A DNA stretch of 64,000 bases from Ectobius pallidus (lineage: Eukaryota; Arthropoda; Insecta; Blattodea; Ectobiidae), in NCBI GenBank assembly GCA_964059195.1, contig CAXKWD010000002.1, positions 151,421,042 through 151,485,041 of the forward strand, given 5' to 3'. The notes under the pieces are model-generated. The model saw only the letters and a list, made by a program, of their open reading frames with translations, was not told where the DNA came from and did not search any database. This document shows positions 10,126 to 21,343 of this stretch, one piece after another. The position numbers and the translations under genes were made by a program. How positions within the stretch are numbered: position 1 is the stretch's first letter; every line of letters starts with the position of its first letter.

Positions 10126-11719
10126 AACTCCCCTGTCGGCCCAAAATAAAGTCGAAGACTTTATTTCCCAATTTTAGTTTGACCTAGAATCTAATTCCCG
10201 CTTTCCTTTTTAATTTTTAACTGGATACCCTATGTTATAACACAGCACTCTGAAAAAAAAACAACAAAACAAACACACAAAGCACAATCTTTAATCTTGT
10301 GACTGCCGAAATGTTTCCATGCCTTGCCCGATGCCCCACAGCAACTTCAGAACTCCACTTTCGCTCTCATTTCTTAGAAGAGTTCCGTCCATCTTGAACC
10401 ACTCCACTTATTTCCCCCCGGGCGGGAGATAAGCACCAAAACCCCAACTGAAGAGAGAAGAAACCAAAAGCATGTCCAGGCGCACAGGAACTGAGGTCAC
10501 ACCTGACCACCACTTGAGCAGGAACCATCCAATCTGCACCCAACAGGCAGGATACCAGAGGGAGCCAACCAGGTCGAGCGGCATCCAGCTAGCAATCCCC
10601 ATGACCAGGCAGAGCACGGAGAATCCCAGAGGCTTTCTGCCAGAGATGAGAAATCCAGTTGAGGGTGGAACAACTTGACTGAAAGGGCGGTCATCATCGA
10701 CCGTCCAAAGACTGGAACCAGCAGAACTCAGGAGCTGCCAGACAGATCTTCCAAAACAGCCAAACTGCCAAATTGACAATGTGCAGAGGTGTGGAAATAC
10801 AGGAGGGCATGCCGCCAAGGGACACAGAAAATAGGAGAAAACATCAGTGAATAGATGGAAAACAGCTTAGAAAAGACAGGAATGAGGTAATGGTTTAAAT
10901 TACCAGCTCATAGTAATTTCATGTGGTAATGGATCTTGCACAGTAAGTTACATCCAGCAGGTTTTTTTTTTTACTATGGCAACTGGACTACTGCATATCA
11001 CAGGAAGATAGCCTCTGCATTAATGCATAACTGCACATCAATAGCTTAGGTGACTATTTGCTAAATGCTTGCTCTTGAAGTCGGCTTCAGCTTAATCCCA
11101 AAATGCATGACTGCTTGGGCAAATATGATACTGTTGATGTGTGATTTTTTTTTTAATGCCATCTGTAATTTTCTGTCACTGGAGCGACTATGCATAGATT
11201 CTTCCCGAAGCCCCAGTGCATGACTACTACTGACAGCAGGATTTCTTTGTTTAGACCTTTTGCTGCTCACCATACCATAGCATGAGTTCCATAAACCAAA
11301 TTTCCACCCTCCAACACTCGGCTTTTCCTCCTAGTGATTTTGCTCCAACCATTCTCCATTCAGGCCTCTCCGCTTGCAGGGGCAACAGCATGTTTTCTGC
11401 AACCCACACTGCCGCTCAGCAATGCGCCATCTCATAGGTGCTTCTCTTTTTAATTACAGGAACCATTCACTCCAGACGTCTCCGGAGCAGGAACCACCAA
11501 TGGGCCGGCACAAGACAGGACTCGGTCAGCCAACAAAGAGAAAAGAGAGGCAGAACAGTCCCCCCATCTACATCCAGTTACCATTTGAGGCCGAAACAGA
11601 TGGCCTACTGACATCGTCCTTGGGCAGAACATAACCAAACTGCAACAATAAAATTCATACGCACAGTATACGTGCAACAAATACATGGCATGCACAATTT
11701 CACCATTAAGAGTAAATTA
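10126..11719 (-). other. 3' interior of E1, non-coding
   Basis: This part lies between gag and the 3' LTR and aligns in pieces with the corresponding interior of E2 (51037-53070), for example the stretch around the CCCCCGGG at 10415-10422 and that at 52829-52836. The longest frame here (136 codons at 10408-10818, minus) is not preserved in E2, so I do not treat it as a gene. A purine-rich GGGGAGTT adjoining the LTR is a weak polypurine tract. Confidence 0.6.
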
Positions 11720-13277
11720 CACTGCCCAACAATGGAAATGTTTCGGGCTCAAAAGTAGCTGATTCTTATGTATTTCCACCTGCTGAATTCAGAAATCGCC
11801 ATAGAAATTACCGATTAGCTCTTATTTTGGAGATACAGTGACTTTTGTATTCTCTATAGTCAACATTTTCAGTTTCGGGAAAATTTGTTTTTGGATGTTG
11901 GCACACTTGTCAACTGTCAAAATACAACAGTAGTCTAGCTGTGGGTAGATTATAAATGTAAACACTATTGTTTTGACAGTGAATTTCGTATTATCTGTTG
12001 TAATTAGTGCAGAATTATTGTTTTGGAGGGTTTTAAAAAGCAAAATTTGTTACATTAACATGCCACGGAAATGTGTAAATTTAGTGAAGAATTTATGTTA
12101 CATTTGTGGTGAAATAACATTTTCGTCACAGAAACGCAAAGTGATGCCTCTTGTGAAGACTGCCTACCAACATTATTTTGGTATGAAGGTACCCAATCTT
12201 CCATCTGCTATTCAACCTATTCCACATTCAGATAGTTTACCAGTTCCTACTCCACCCCAAAATTATGAGTTGGAAGTAGAAAATGAACGCAGTGTGGAAG
12301 AAGAAGAACTCAACAAGCCTTCAACATCCCATGACCCTGATTTTGAAGTGAAAGATGATCAACCGCACAGATTGAGCCAATCGGAGTTGAGTGATCTAAT
12401 TCGAGCCTCTTGAGGATCCAAAATATGTTTTTCTTCCACCTCTACATATCAAGCTGGGTTTGATAAAGAATTTTGTCTAAGGCATGAACCAAGAAGGCCA
12501 GGCATTTAAATATTTGAGAGAGAAATTTTCTGGACTGTGATGCAAAAGTCAAGGAAGGCATGTTGCACAAACACGTCAACTGTCAACTTGTAAAGGATCC
12601 TGCATTCGACCTACTTTTGGAAGGGGAAGAAAAGGCAGCTTGGGAAGCTCTCAAGGAATTTTTAGGGAATAAAAGAGATGATAACTACACTCAGTTGGTG
12701 ACAGCACTTCTACAAAAATACCATGCAACATGTCCCTAAAAATTAATTTTCTCCACTCCATTCTCAATTTTTTCCCACCTAGTTGTGGAGCTGTCAGTGA
12801 CGAGCATGGAGAAAGGTTCCATGAGGATATTTCTGTGATGGAACGGAGATATCAGGGCCTCTAGAATGAAGTAATGCTTGTGGATTACTGCTGGTTTGTG
12901 TGTAGGGATGCTCCAGAACTCAATTACAAGAGAAAAGCCAAAAGACAGCGATCTCACGAAGCCACCTATTGATTCTCTGTAGATCCAACGGCATGGTAGG
13001 TTTTCTTTAATCAATTTAGGATGTTAACTGTCATTAATAAAAGAACGGTCACACTTTTAATGTTGTGAGCACATTATGTAATTAATATTTATAAATGTTA
13101 AATTTACTGTTTTCTCTTAATCCTTTAAAATTAAAAACTTTCACCTATTGTTTATCTCAGAAACTAGAGCTAATAAAAATTTTTCTTTGTCATATTCGTT
13201 TTTCTCAACCCAAAATTAGTAAGAATTGACTCATGAGGTGACGGAAACATTTAAAAAATGTTTTTTTGTTGGGCAGT
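11720..13277 (+). mobile_element. DNA transposon nested in E1, 13-bp TIRs, TTA target duplication
   Basis: CACTGCCCAACAA at 11720-11732 is matched by its exact inverse at 13265-13277, and TTA flanks both ends (11717-11719 and 13278-13280). Removing the 1.56-kb unit brings the E1 interior close to the size of the same region in E2. It contains a decayed protein-coding gene on the plus strand. The 3-bp TTA duplication would suit a PIF/Harbinger-type mechanism, but no matching transposase was recognised, so the superfamily is open. Confidence 0.75.
12061..12985 (+). pseudogene. Decayed transposon-associated gene widespread in insects
   Basis: The frame starting at the ATG of MPRKCVNLVKNLCYICGEIT (12061) runs to 12413 as 117 codons. 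It has the two-cysteine start and the later VPNLPSAIQPIPHSDSLPVP segment of a family that is very common, often in many copies, in insect genomes; the Cys/His segment that normally lies between these two parts is missing, so it carries an internal deletion. Beyond the stop, conserved pieces continue in shifting frames, including NMSLKINFLHS near 12728, AVSDEHGERFHEDIS near 12793 and VDYCWFVCRDAPE near 12880. An upstream extension of the frame to 11973 is probably untranslated. The biochemical role of the family is unknown to me; a host-dispersed transposon protein is the best guess. Confidence 0.65.
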
Positions 13278-14018
13278 GTTATTTATACTTTCCTCTTTTT
13301 ATGTTTTCTTTTTTTTTTTAAATAAAACAAATCCCAAACAGTGAGTTGAGATCTAGGACATATTTATTACCCGATTTTTCCCGAACAAGAAATCACGTTC
13401 TCCAACTTTCCTGAACATAGCCTAAAATCTGAATAAATCCCATGTTAAATTTACTTCAAGGCTTTCACTAATAGCACAAAATGGAAAAGTTAAGGTATTT
13501 TAATTTGGGGACCCAAAAATAAAGAAACTAAAGATTGACGTCTAGGGAATTCTTCACGAACTGCAACCCGACAACGAAACAAAATCGAAACGTCCAGCTC
13601 AGTGGCTTCCGGAAGTACCAGTGAGCTGCCCACCCCGAAATATCTTAAAACGCAACCTCCTTACAGGAATTAACAGAAGCACTTCAAAACGTATTCGTGG
13701 ATCCATCCTTCCTCCCAGCAAGAAGTAAGAGGGAGCCCAAAATACCAAGCAAAACCCTACATTGAATTAAGTAAACTTTAGCACAGTTATAGTTTACATC
13801 AAACCCTTTCCAAAATGCCAAAACCCAATTTTGGTTTTATGATATTAGCCAAAAATAGCGATATGCCATAACCCAGATCCAAATATTAAACATTTTAAAT
13901 ACAGCTAAAGAACAACTCTAATTCTTCTTCAAAATTTCAATAGAATATCCAGGACAGAAGCAAGTCACCTTTATTTTCTACTCCCTTTGAGGATCAGCTA
14001 AACCCGGTTTTTTAAATT
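13278..14018 (-). other. Interior of E1 just downstream of gag
   Basis: Non-coding sequence with close similarity to E2 around 51200-51440, for example the stretch meaning 'gggctccctcttacttcttgc' on the minus strand at about 13705-13735. It is kept in both elements without an open frame, so it may hold an RNA or packaging function. Confidence 0.55.
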
Positions 14019-15338
14019 TTATGATGCCGGCCGAGCGTTCTGAAAACCCCGGTAACCCCCACGAGGAGGCCTACGGGGGCAATCCCTTAGAAGATGACCA
14101 GGTCTACGGCAATAAAAACACAATCTGTTTTCAGCAGCATTGCCAGATGGCCTAACTCCCTGACGATTACTTACTGTAACAGATTGCACAGGCCTATCCG
14201 TATCCCCAGAATTTTCAGCTCTTAAATCGTCAGATAAGGCTACAGAATTAAGTCTGGCACACAAAAGATCCAGCCCCTGAAAATTTGTAGGTTTGTTTTC
14301 AAAACTAACCAGTCTCCTAGTTTTCGAGGACATTCCATCTAAAATGTTTTGAACAATTTGGGCTTCAGATTCTATCAGTCGAAAAGCTTCAGCATAGCAC
14401 CTAATATGCTGGACATAGTCACCAAACGGTTCATTTTCTGCCTGGACCCGATAGTACATTTTACTCAAATATCGCAACCTATCTCTAGCCGAAAAGTAAT
14501 AATCAAGTAAACTCCCGTGGAATTCCAGTAAGTCCTTATCTTCCTTCACGGCTCTACCCGCCAACTCCTTTAAGCTTCCTTTCAAATTCGCGAAACATAA
14601 ACCCAATATCTGTTTGACATTAAATCCAAAAATTTCAGTCTGGCACCTAAGTTCAGTCAAAAATATTAAGAACCTCACAACTTCATCCAATGAGTGGTCG
14701 CTAAAGGTCTCTAACTTGCCCAATAACTTACCAAGCGGATGGGGTAATTTAGCGAAATCGGTGGCCCAGTCAAAACGTAAATTACGCCCAATGGGTACAG
14801 TTGACTGCTCCAATACATTATTACCATGAGGGTTGCCAGAAAGAAAAGGATTGGGAGAACCACTCCCAACCACAATATTTGCTTCAGCCTGACTATTACA
14901 ACCTCTCGCCACATTTTCAGACATTTGGCATTTAATCCTATCCTTTTCTCTCAGAATCTCTTGACTCACTGATCCAAGTAACGCACTACAGTCAGCAGAA
15001 AGGGCCAATTGTAACAAGTCCGTTATACGGTTCAAAATATGGTCCAATTTTGCCTGCAAGCGCTTAACCTGCTTTTGGGATAGGCCACATTCCTCACCTA
15101 ATTCCCGACATTGCTCGAAAATATCTTCCGTCTTCGCAATAAGGGCCGGTACCTCTAACTGTGGCTTAATATGTTGCAAATTCTTAATATCGACAGGAAT
15201 AGTCAAATTATCCTTCAATATCTTGGTTAAGTTCGGAACGGAATCGTCTGGATCCACTGTGATACCCCGGACTGACAATTCATAAAGAAGATCAGCTTTC
15301 AACAGAAACTCAAGTGGTACGTATGTTCGGTTACTCAT
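14019..15338 (-). CDS. gag: Gag polyprotein of LTR element E1 (439 aa, intact)
   Basis: This intact frame encodes a retrotransposon capsid-nucleocapsid protein. The N-terminal third is helical with a coiled-coil-like stretch (EQCRELGEECGLSQKQVKRL, about residues 75-95). The middle has the core pattern of the retrotransposon Gag family around residues 290-340 (YYRVQAENEPFGDYVQHIR, then ILDGMSSKTRRLV). The C-terminus has one zinc knuckle, CFYCRRPGHLLRDC (CX2CX4HX4C, about residues 407-420), followed by a basic Arg/Gly tail for RNA binding. There is no protease motif and no frame continuing into pol. The start ATG is shared with the gag of E2, and the N-terminal sequences align clearly. It would assemble particles carrying the element RNA in the cytoplasm. 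Confidence 0.88.
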   Translation of the reverse strand: MSNRTYVPLEFLLKADLLYELSVRGITVDPDDSVPNLTKILKDNLTIPVDIKNLQHIKPQLEVPALIAKTEDIFEQCRELGEECGLSQKQVKRLQAKLDHILNRITDLLQLALSADCSALLGSVSQEILREKDRIKCQMSENVARGCNSQAEANIVVGSGSPNPFLSGNPHGNNVLEQSTVPIGRNLRFDWATDFAKLPHPLGKLLGKLETFSDHSLDEVVRFLIFLTELRCQTEIFGFNVKQILGLCFANLKGSLKELAGRAVKEDKDLLEFHGSLLDYYFSARDRLRYLSKMYYRVQAENEPFGDYVQHIRCYAEAFRLIESEAQIVQNILDGMSSKTRRLVSFENKPTNFQGLDLLCARLNSVALSDDLRAENSGDTDRPVQSVTVSNRQGVRPSGNAAENRLCFYCRRPGHLLRDCPRRPPRGGYRGFQNARPAS

Positions 15339-15369
15339 GATGAATCAAATTACAAAACTTTAAGTTAAT

Positions 15370-15960
15370 AGAAAAATGAAAGTTAGGTTTCAGAAAAATA
15401 ATATCAATTAAGTTTCAAAATTTAAGTTAAGGATTGAAAAATAACTGTTAGGTTTCGGAAAACCAATATCAATGAAGTTAAGTTTCAAAAATAATACTAA
15501 AGTAGAAATTGACTGTTAGGTTTCGGAAATCCAATATCAATGAAATCAAGTTTTCAAAATTCCAATTTAAAATTTGAAAATGGCCATTAGGTTTCAGAAA
15601 TAGCACAATGAAATTAAATTCCAAAATTTTAAGTTAGGAATCTCAAATAACTGTTAAGTTTCTGAATAATAATATCAATGAAATTAATTTTCAGAATTTA
15701 AAGTAAAAATACCAAATAACTGTTAGGTTTCGAAAATCTAATATCACTAAAATTAAGTTTCAGAATTTATGTTAAGCATAGAAAATGACTATTAGGTTTA
15801 AGAAATCTAATATCAATGAAATCACGTTTCAAAATTTAAATCAAAATTTGAAAATGACTATTAGGGTTCAGAAATATGTCAATAAATTAAGTTTCAAAAC
15901 TTCAATAAAGAATGCCAAATCGTGGTTAAGATAGAAGTATAATATCAGTGAGGTTAAATC
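15370..15960 (-). repeat. About nine copies of a ~68-bp tandem repeat in the E1 leader
   Basis: On the plus strand a 'ttaggtttcagaaat-aatatcaatgaaatta-agtttcaaaattt' unit recurs with the GGTTT landmark at 15386, 15451, 15519, 15590, 15656, 15726, 15795 and 15864, a spacing of 65-71 bp. It lies between primer site and gag. The leader of E2 is only about 440 bp and lacks the array, so the repeat expanded in the E1 lineage. Confidence 0.85.
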
Positions 15961-16194
15961 TCAATAAGAATAGCCACACGATCCAGAACTCCAAAAATTA
16001 CTCAAGATGTAATTAGGTTACTTCAAAATAATACAGCTATCATGAAGCATGAAAGATTCAAAAAGAAATCCAAAATTCTTAAAGTCGACAAGTAGCAAAA
16101 ATTTTGTTTCTCTTTAAGTTAGGGTAGAACTAAACAATGAAAAATCACTCGCGTAACAAAGTTTGAAAAAGGGAAGCTTTAGCAAAATTTTGAA

Positions 16195-16335
16195 AGATCA
16201 ATGCTTTAGTAAATTTTTAAAAATCAATGCCTTAGCAATTTTTAAAAAGTCAATGCCGTAGTAGTTTTGAAAAAATCAATGCTGTAGTAGATTTGAAAAA
16301 TCAATGCTATCACAAGTTTGAAAAACTGAACTACT
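16195..16335 (-). repeat. Second short tandem repeat (~31 bp) in the E1 leader
   Basis: About five copies of a 'aaaaatcaatgct-tagtagttttg' unit are seen on the plus strand, spaced by 29-33 bp. It sits closer to the primer site than the 68-bp array. Confidence 0.7.
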
Positions 16336-16606
16336 CAACGTGCCAGTAGCAAAATTGTACGTCAATGTTCTCCCAATATCATAATGTTCAATACAAAACA
16401 GGAAAAACTGAACTACTAAAAATGCCAGTAGAAAATGCAGATCCAGCCTAACCTTAGGCATTGGATCAAAATCTAAGTGGTTGAAATGCTGTTAAAAATT
16501 CGCAAAAAAAAAAAAAATCCAATTTTGAAAAAGGCAATTCTCGAAAAGTGTACTGAAGTGAAAACAGAGCGCAAATTTAGAAAAATGGGGTCAAAAACCC
16601 TAACTA

Positions 16607-16621
16607 CGCTCTGCGGAACCA
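16607..16621 (-). promoter_or_regulatory. Degenerate initiator-tRNA-Met primer-binding site of E1
   Basis: Seven bases inside the 5' LTR the minus strand reads TGGTTCCGCAGAGCG, which is the intact E2 site TGGTAGCAGAGCG with a small substitution/insertion. The latter matches the 3' end of animal initiator tRNA-Met. The change may weaken priming. Confidence 0.65.
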
Positions 16622-16627
16622 CTTATT

Positions 16628-17901
16628 TGTGCCCCCTCGGGCACAGTTACATATGTTGGAAGCTTAGGACATATGATTTTGTGTAGTAGACCTGGGTTCG
16701 ACCATTCTAGCTAAATTAGTGACGCTACTGTTTAACCTTCAAAAACTGGGCACCCATTATGACGAAATGAACACTGGACAGATTAATATGAATTACTGGA
16801 AAAAAGATTTTTGAGTAAATATATGTATATGGAAAGATATTTTTCTGTAACAATTTTATTAACAGCTTTAAACAAATTTAGAATTACAACATTGTGAGAA
16901 AATATATATTTTGTAAGAACGACCTTTTATTTCTTGGAAATAACCTTGGGATGACTAAGCATAAAACTGTATATATATATATTCTGTTGTGTACAACAAC
17001 CTAGCGCACGGGCGAAATACCCCACAAAAATTCTAAATGCACCCTTTTGAGAAGACCAACCCGTCTCTAGAAAAATCCCCTAAAACCCAGGCTCATTGCC
17101 GCAAATAAATACAATACTTTCGAGAACACCCTGTACATACTGGCTAGTATTCCCCATGACTAGAAAACCCCAGTAAGTTCCTAGATTATCTACAACTTCA
17201 AAGCATAGGGCAATCTCAAAACTCAAAATGGCGTCTGTGCTGAAAAATACTTCACAAAACCCACTCTAAACCATGCTAATATCGGTTGTCTGGCGAAAAA
17301 TACTGAATTACTGTTTTTCGGAAAGGCAAAGAACGTGAAATAGAAGTTACAGAACGGACGGACGTGATATAATTAGTTTGAAGAAAAACAGAAGTGAACA
17401 AAGTAAAATTACAAGAAATTTAGATGGTGTAGGCGTAATTTCAAAAGATCCAAACTTGACCCGAAAAATAACTTATTCAACAAAAATGATTTAATATATA
17501 TTTTCAGAAACGGAAATTTAGATAGCCGAAACGGGTGAGCACAAAATTTAGATTTGAATCACTATTAACATTGAAAAGAATATGGATAGGTCTCACCCAG
17601 CTTTGCTGTCGTCTTCAGACATCGTGATGTACGGCAGCTACGCCCACCAAGAACACTCAAACTCAAATTACATGTTCCTGTCGCGAAGGCTAGATCCCAA
17701 CTGCCGGTCGCTTGTACCAGCCTCTACTCCCTAGCTTTTCACCAGATGGCAGTGCAGTCTAAGAGCGCTATTAAGAATTACCGAGAACCACGGTGTTTAG
17801 AGTGGGTCAAAACATGATTTTACCTCCCTGAAGTTAAAAGCAGTTGGCAACATTTACTGAAATACTTTAATATAATCAAATGAGCCGTTTTTCACGGCTC
17901 A
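16628..17901 (-). repeat. 5' LTR of E1
   Basis: Upstream LTR in element orientation; promoter and transcription start are expected inside. Its opening TGAGCCGTGAAAAACGGCTC-A folds into a perfect 8-bp stem with a 5-base loop. Confidence 0.9.
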
Positions 17902-17905
17902 AAGT

Positions 17906-18663
17906 GCAGTTATGAAGAATAGAAAAATCGCGCGAAATTCAACACAGAGTCATATGAAGTGTAAAATACTGATTTCTGTGTTCTTTTTCGTCAGTTTTAT
18001 TTAATTATATTAAACAAAATTAGAATATCATAACTTAAGTCAGCTGATACTTTCTTTTTCTTATTTCAGGCCTATTTCGGCTAAGAAATATGTTACTTTA
18101 ATATTTTGAATATGAGGCAATTTATTTTTTCACTTTGGTGTTAATTTAATTATTTTGCTTTACTTTATTGGTAAAAAGGCAGGTGTGGCTTCAATTCGGA
18201 TAGATATGGTACCTTCATATTGTGTTTTTACAACCTCTTTGGACTTTTACTGCAAGACGTCACGATCAACCTTCAGTATGAAAAATAACTTTGTATTGTA
18301 TTTTTACAAGCTCTATCGATTATTAGGATTAGTATTAGTAGCCTATGACGTGTTTAGTTCTCTGGAGAGTTTGGCATCATTTTGGTTTTGACCTCACATG
18401 ATTGTCGTGATTGTTGCTGTGAAAATTGTCGAATAGTAAATTAATAAGGCCTCAAGATGCTAAATAACAAACTAAGCACAAAGGATAGGGCTTTCCAATA
18501 TCAGAAAGATGAATTTTATTCCATTGAGCACATAAAAGGTATGCTTTCCCGTGAATCTGCTATAGTTTTGAAAGTACCGAAAAGTTCAATTGAAACCACC
18601 GAATTTCACATTTCAAAGTACCGCTTTCTTCGATTTGAAAACACCGAAAAATTCCTATCTCTA
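17906..18663. other. Unassigned AT-rich sequence between E1 and palindrome P1
   Basis: Short frames (for example 18155-18391 and 18457-18681) match no family I know and show no conserved motif. I see no RNA gene or repeat structure. Confidence 0.4.
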
Positions 18664-19120
18664 GTTATACATGATATATAAATTTAATACAGTTTTAATA
18701 TTTTTAACAATTTCTAAGTGGTTATGTCACCATTTGCTAGTTTTAATGTGTAATTGAGTACAGTGTGATTGACAATAGCTTTTACTACTATATATTCTGT
18801 GATAATATTTGGACATATCCATTTATACGATATGTCAGCGCCATCAAGATATGGAACATTGATGAAAATTGTTAATATTACATATGAGAGTTTTGTAAAG
18901 GGACATATATGTGATATTAGGTTATATTATTATACTATTGTACATCTGAAAAGCATATAACACGTTGCATAGCTCGAACTTTTGGATAAATCTAATCATT
19001 TGTGGTTAGGTGGACAGTTTCTTTATACAAACAAACATAATCACCGCAAACGGAAAAATTAAATTCATCAATATCTAGTAACAAGTTGCAGAAGATAGTT
19101 GAGATAATATTGTGATAATA
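18664..19120 (+). repeat. P1 terminal repeat, copy A
   Basis: This ~450-bp block recurs inverted at about 27200-28045 and directly at 30880-31290. Landmarks are 'ttatacatgatatataaatt' at the outer side and 'tggttaggtggacagtttct' at the inner side. Copy A lacks the outermost ~100 bp that copies B and C share. Confidence 0.8.
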
Positions 19121-19125
19121 TTATA

Positions 19126-19220
19126 GGAGAAAAATTCCTCTGACACTGACTTGAACCCAGTACCTTTGACTATCCGTGCCAGTGCTCTTATCAACTGAGC
19201 TACGACAGAATCCAATTCAG
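19126..19220 (-). repeat. tRNA-headed SINE fragment (family S1)
   Basis: On the minus strand this contains a degenerate pol III A box (TAGCTCAGTTGATAAGAG) and a B box related to GGTTCAAGTCC, followed by GGAATTTTTCTCCTATAATA. It is a decayed copy of the element at 19432-19535 about 300 bp away, and is not a functional tRNA because the cloverleaf is degenerate. Confidence 0.75.
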
Positions 19221-19431
19221 TGTCAGATAGAATCTCTCTCCTATGACTGGCTGCCCTTAATGGTCTACCTCACTGACAGACAAGCTATGCCATATGGAGT
19301 ACTGTGAGGCACACTAATTAGTGATTTTGTGACTGAGCTTCCACTGTTATTGTACAGTAACATTCAAGATAGATATATGTATATGCATTCATGTACCACA
19401 GATTGTAGTCTATGTTGGACGTTACATGATA

Positions 19432-19540
19432 ATATTTTAGGATGAAAATTCCTCTGACACTGGGACTTGAACCCAGGACCTTTGGCTATCCGTGCCAATG
19501 CTCTTAACCAACTGAGCTACGCCAGAGTTCAATTTACAGC
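19432..19540 (-). repeat. tRNA-headed SINE (family S1), best-preserved copy
   Basis: The minus strand reads TGGCGTAGCTCAGTTGGTTAAGAG as an A-box region and GGTTCAAGTCCC as a B box, followed by the family tail with CATAATATTATC-like sequence. Further body sequence extends to about 19370, where it matches the copy at 47345. Confidence 0.8.
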
Positions 19541-20148
19541 GCCATCTGGCGGGAACCTAGTCTCGAGGAAATATTCCCAGGGAATGTTCCCGGAAATATT
19601 CCCAAATTTTCATAAATTCTCTGGAATTTATGATTTACGAGCAAGATAAGTCAGATACCTATTTGTTAGTTAAATTTAATCATGATTATGTTCAATAAAA
19701 CAAAAAATTATCATGAGTTCTAGGATTAATATATAATTAATGAAAGAACATAAAAAATGAACATTAATTAACTACGTTAAAATATTGTAATACTGGGTTT
19801 TCACACAGTTTACAATGAAAATAAGTTAATTAAATTGCTTCTTGAAGGTTAGTAAAGATGATTAACAAAAGAGTTCATTGAAAATACTGACTATTAATTA
19901 GACACAAATTACAGTAATAATCATAAACAGTACGAACCCAAACAACTTTTAGAAATAGGCCTAACTTGCTTGCTTTCTTCGAATGTGTGACCTTGGCTTC
20001 ATCTTAGAAGTTGGTCTAGTCACTTTCATTGAAGTCCATTACATTTTCTTCATCATCCTCTTAGAAAGGATGCCAATATCATCATGGCCTTCATCATCAT
20101 CATCATCATAATCTAGGTTGTCTTCTTGGTCCTTCCCATCATCTGGAT
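19541..20148. other. P1 left arm, middle segment
   Basis: AT-rich sequence that is the reverse complement of about 26475-27110 in the right arm. The (CAT)n-like patch near 20090-20110 corresponds to the acidic Asp-rich tail coded after the hAT C-terminal domain in the right arm. Confidence 0.6.
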
Positions 20149-20230
20149 CAGGCCTGTCCAACCCGCGGCCCGCTCTCACAGTTTTTGGCCCGCGGAAACT
20201 TAATACGACAACCAATCCCGGTTTGAAATT

Positions 20231-21343
20231 TTGCGCTTTGACGCAGGGCGTTGCATATTACCGACTGTGGTGGAATATTTGTTCAAGTTTATGATCACGA
20301 GAAACATCCAATCGGCCGTGTTCATAGCGCCAGTATCAAAGAAATTAGAAGATATGGTTGGAAAATGCAGCTACTTTTCACTATGCTTGGATGACACTGT
20401 CGACCAGACTGACACCAGTCAACTCTTGATTTTCATACGAATGATCAACTATGATTTTTCAACACAAGAAGAAATTCTTCAATTAGGTTCTTTACGTGGA
20501 TAACCAAGGGTGAAGATATATTTAAAGCAGTAAATAAAACGGTGTAAATGACTGGTAGGATTAATTAGGAAAGCTGGGCTAAGTTTCCTCATGTTCCATT
20601 GCATAATTCACCAAGAGGCATTGTGTGGGAAGTCAGTAAAACAAAGCGATGCCATGAATATAGTGGTTACAGTTTCCAACAAGATACGTGGTGGCAATAA
20701 GGCACAACTTCACTGAAGATTCCGGGATTTTTTGGATGAGCTACAAGCCCAATATAGAGATCTATCACTCCACCCAAATGTACGCTGGCTGAGTGCAGGT
20801 AGTGAAAATCTTGTTTGACGGGTTGAAGATCCAGACTTTCTAAGGCAGCTTGCTTTCATGACTGACCTGACACAATACTTGAATGAGTTAAACCGGAGAC
20901 TTCAGGGCAAAAATCGAAGTGTTTGAGTGTTAGAGGTCATGTTAATGGTTTTAAAATTTCTGAAATCAACCTTATCAAGAAATGATTTAACACACTTTCC
21001 ATGTTGTCAAGAGCTATCAGAAGAAATTGAAGATGGTAATTTTTCTGAGTTTTGTGAAAATATTGAAGTTATTATTCAATAATTCAATCCAAGATTTTCT
21101 GACTTTGAAAATATTAAAGGTAAACTGCTGCTTTTTAATGACCCTTTGAATATGGATATTGAGAATCAGCCATCCATGTATCAACTGGAGCTCTGCGATC
21201 TTCAGGCTGATCCTTTTCTTCAAACCAGGTCTGAGAGAGGGCTCAACTTTTTCAAGCTACTTCCAGAGGGCAAGTTTCCTCAGCTTATAGATTGTGAGAG
21301 TGCTTTCTCCAACACGAAATTCATAAAAAATAAAATCAGGTAA
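20231..21343 (+). pseudogene. hAT transposase remnant
   Basis: The first piece (20231-20503) contains LDDTVDQTDTSQLLIF, the region of the hAT catalytic core around the conserved acidic residue, and reads on towards GEDIF at about 20510. Later pieces in other frames include WLSAGS near 20790, LTQYLNELNRRLQGK near 20870 and SMYQLELCDLQAD near 21175, in the order seen in hAT transposases related to the GTF2IRD2/ZBED group. At least three stops or frame changes interrupt it and no zinc-finger N-terminus is evident. The dimerisation region is only weakly represented. It could not produce an active transposase. Confidence 0.75.

Larger units (their letters stand above)
8854..17901 (-). mobile_element. 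LTR retrotransposon E1, Gag-only, with nested DNA transposon
   Basis: Two nearly identical direct repeats of 1272 and 1274 bp (8854-10125 and 16628-17901) bound a 6.5-kb interior. On the minus strand each begins TGAG and ends CACA, and the element is flanked by the perfect 4-bp duplication AAGT (8850-8853 and 17902-17905). The minus-strand order is 5' LTR, initiator-tRNA-Met-like primer site, 1.3-kb leader with tandem repeats, gag (15338 to 14019), a non-coding 3' interior containing a nested transposon (11720-13277), a purine-rich GGGGAGTT, and the 3' LTR. No protease, reverse transcriptase, RNase H or integrase was found, so the element must borrow them. By eye the LTRs differ at only a handful of positions, indicating a young insertion. 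Confidence 0.9.

Noticed and set aside
10408..10818. 136-codon minus-strand frame in E1 as a possible env-like gene
   Set aside because: It is Trp- and Leu-rich but has no clear signal or membrane layout and is not conserved in the homologous region of E2.
19432..19540. Functional tRNA gene
   Set aside because: Pol III boxes are present but stems do not pair properly and the sequence is a repeated SINE head followed by a conserved tail.
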